Source: Hydrogenophaga sp040372165 (GTDB taxonomy: Bacteria; Pseudomonadota; Gammaproteobacteria; Burkholderiales; Burkholderiaceae_C). From it: a stretch of 64,000 bases of DNA. A program made the position numbers and the translations under genes. This document shows, piece by piece, positions 63,175-64,000 of this stretch; the first letter of the stretch is position 1, and each line of letters starts with the position of its first letter. The DNA is taken from positions 620,001-684,000 of the forward strand of contig NZ_BAABWG010000001.1 in assembly GCF_040372165.1 (NCBI RefSeq), in the 5' to 3' direction. The notes beneath the pieces are model-generated. The model searched no databases. It saw only the letters and a list, made by a program, of their open reading frames with translations, and had not been told where the DNA came from.

Positions 63175-63206
63175 TCGATCCATCGCCTTCGGTGTTTCGA
63201 ATGGCG

Positions 63207-64000
63207 TCACTTCTTGCCGTACTTGGCAATCAGGTCTTTGGCCGTCTTGAGCAGCTCTTCGCCCTTGAAACCTCGACGATCCATGTCCTTGACCCATTCG
63301 ACCTCGACCAGGCGCGCCTTGCGGCGGAACTCCTGAGCGTCTGAGGCGGGGATGGTGTAGATGTTGTTTCCGCGCTTGACGGCGGCTTCCCGGCCGGGGG
63401 TATCCCCGCCTTGCTGCACCTGACCCAGCCAGGCAGAGGTCTCCATTCCGCTGTTCTTGTCGATGATGGCCTTGAGGTCGGCGGGCATGGAATCGTACTT
63501 GGCCTGGTTCATGGCCATGATGAAAGTCGTGGTGTAGAGGGCGCCACCTGCAGGATCGAATTCGCTGTGGTTGGGGGCGAGCTCATGGACCTTGACGGCA
63601 GGCACCACTTCCCAGGGGATGACACACCCGTCGATGACGCCCTTGGACAGGGCATCGGGGATCTGCGGCAGTGGCATGCCTACCGGCGCAGCGCCCAGGT
63701 AGCCGAGCATCTTGGTGACCTGCCGGGTGGGGCCGCGCAGTTTCATGCCCTTGAGATCATCTGCCGTTTTGATGATTTTGCTGCGCGTGTGGAACATGCC
63801 GGGTCCGTGCACTTGCAGGGCGAGCGGCTTGACGCCACGGAACTCGTCGGCCGCCATGGTCTGGGTGTACTCCCAGAAGGCACGCGACGTGGCCTCGGCA
63901 TTGTTCATGATGAAAGGCAGCTCGAACACTTCGATTCGCGGGAACCGCCCTGCGGTGAGGCCTGGCAAGGTCCAAATGATGTCGGCGACGCCATCCTTGG
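63207..64000 (-). CDS. TRAP transporter substrate-binding protein DctP, 5' end cut by window edge
   Basis: Periplasmic binding protein of the DctP/TAXI-like TRAP class, which takes up organic acids with the aid of an ion gradient. About 263 C-terminal residues are visible; the frame runs past the right edge. Motifs include GPGMFHTRSKIIKTADDLKGMKLRG (the TRAP loop with the Arg that binds the carboxylate) and VIDGCVIPWEVVPAVKVHE. The ligand cannot be deduced. It is followed by a terminator; permease genes are not in the window. Confidence 0.9.
   Translation of the reverse strand, partial: KDGVADIIWTLPGLTAGRFPRIEVFELPFIMNNAEATSRAFWEYTQTMAADEFRGVKPLALQVHGPGMFHTRSKIIKTADDLKGMKLRGPTRQVTKMLGYLGAAPVGMPLPQIPDALSKGVIDGCVIPWEVVPAVKVHELAPNHSEFDPAGGALYTTTFIMAMNQAKYDSMPADLKAIIDKNSGMETSAWLGQVQQGGDTPGREAAVKRGNNIYTIPASDAQEFRRKARLVEVEWVKDMDRRGFKGEELLKTAKDLIAKYGKK

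Overview
The window is about 64 kb of a bacterial chromosome of fairly high GC. It looks like Betaproteobacteria, order Burkholderiales, most probably Comamonadaceae. That placement is inferred from gene order (cysS-alkA-accA-tilS-lysC; tig-clpP-clpX-lon followed by tRNA-Gly/Cys/Leu; thrS-infC-rpmI-rplT-pheST-ihfA-merR), from the small Trp-rich membrane protein, and from the form of the cco/fnr/hemN locus. Nearly all of it is dense, intact chromosomal core. I see no insertion sequence, prophage, CRISPR array, integrase or toxin-antitoxin pair.

Layout. 0-5.4 kb: cysS (cut by the left edge), a DNA glycosylase, accA, tilS, lysC and tRNA-Ser(GCT). 5.4-9.5 kb: a drug/metabolite exporter, an S4 RNA-binding protein, hemH, a HAD phosphatase and a GST. 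9.7-12.8 kb: a betaine-type ABC importer (binding lipoprotein, permease, ATPase). 12.9-17.3 kb: an SH3 protein and the squalene genes hpnE, hpnD and hpnC, with an opposing small membrane ORF between hpnD and hpnC. 17.6-24.5 kb: tRNA-Leu, tig-clpP-clpX-lon, and tRNA-Gly/Cys/Leu. 24.5-30.2 kb: an unknown acidic protein, a UMF1-type MFS protein, an HhH protein, fum-murI and a UPF0114 protein. 30.4-32.8 kb: acs followed by three tandem copies of a structured repeat of about 133 bp. 32.8-38.8 kb: cytochrome c, the Trp-rich protein, ilvD, and lgt-enoyl-CoA hydratase-malonyl-CoA ligase. 38.8-50.6 kb: a microaerobic respiration island made of uspA, ccoI, ccoS, ccoNOQP, ccoG, a FixH-like gene, a Cys-tailed membrane protein, fnr, hemN and a TauE/SafE-like gene, with two clear FNR boxes. 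50.6-53.9 kb: a second EamA exporter, an unusually AT-rich control region, aceA and a DUF4189 lipoprotein. 54-64 kb: the translation/nucleoid cluster thrS-infC-rpmI-rplT-pheS-pheT-ihfA-merR, tRNA-Pro(GGG), a Nudix hydrolase and a TRAP binding protein cut by the right edge.

How it fits together. The cco island holds a cbb3 oxidase, its copper-loading and assembly factors, the oxygen sensor that probably drives it, and the oxygen-independent haem enzyme. acs plus aceA point to growth on acetate through the glyoxylate shunt. fum and the TRAP component fit organic-acid use. The best candidate for something undescribed is the acs-linked tandem repeat: each unit can fold into three hairpins, one change between copies keeps pairing (C-G to U-G), and the first unit includes the acs stop codon. 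The aceA upstream region, with stacked inverted repeats in an AT-rich island, is second. All family assignments were made by reading the sequence, without database searches.
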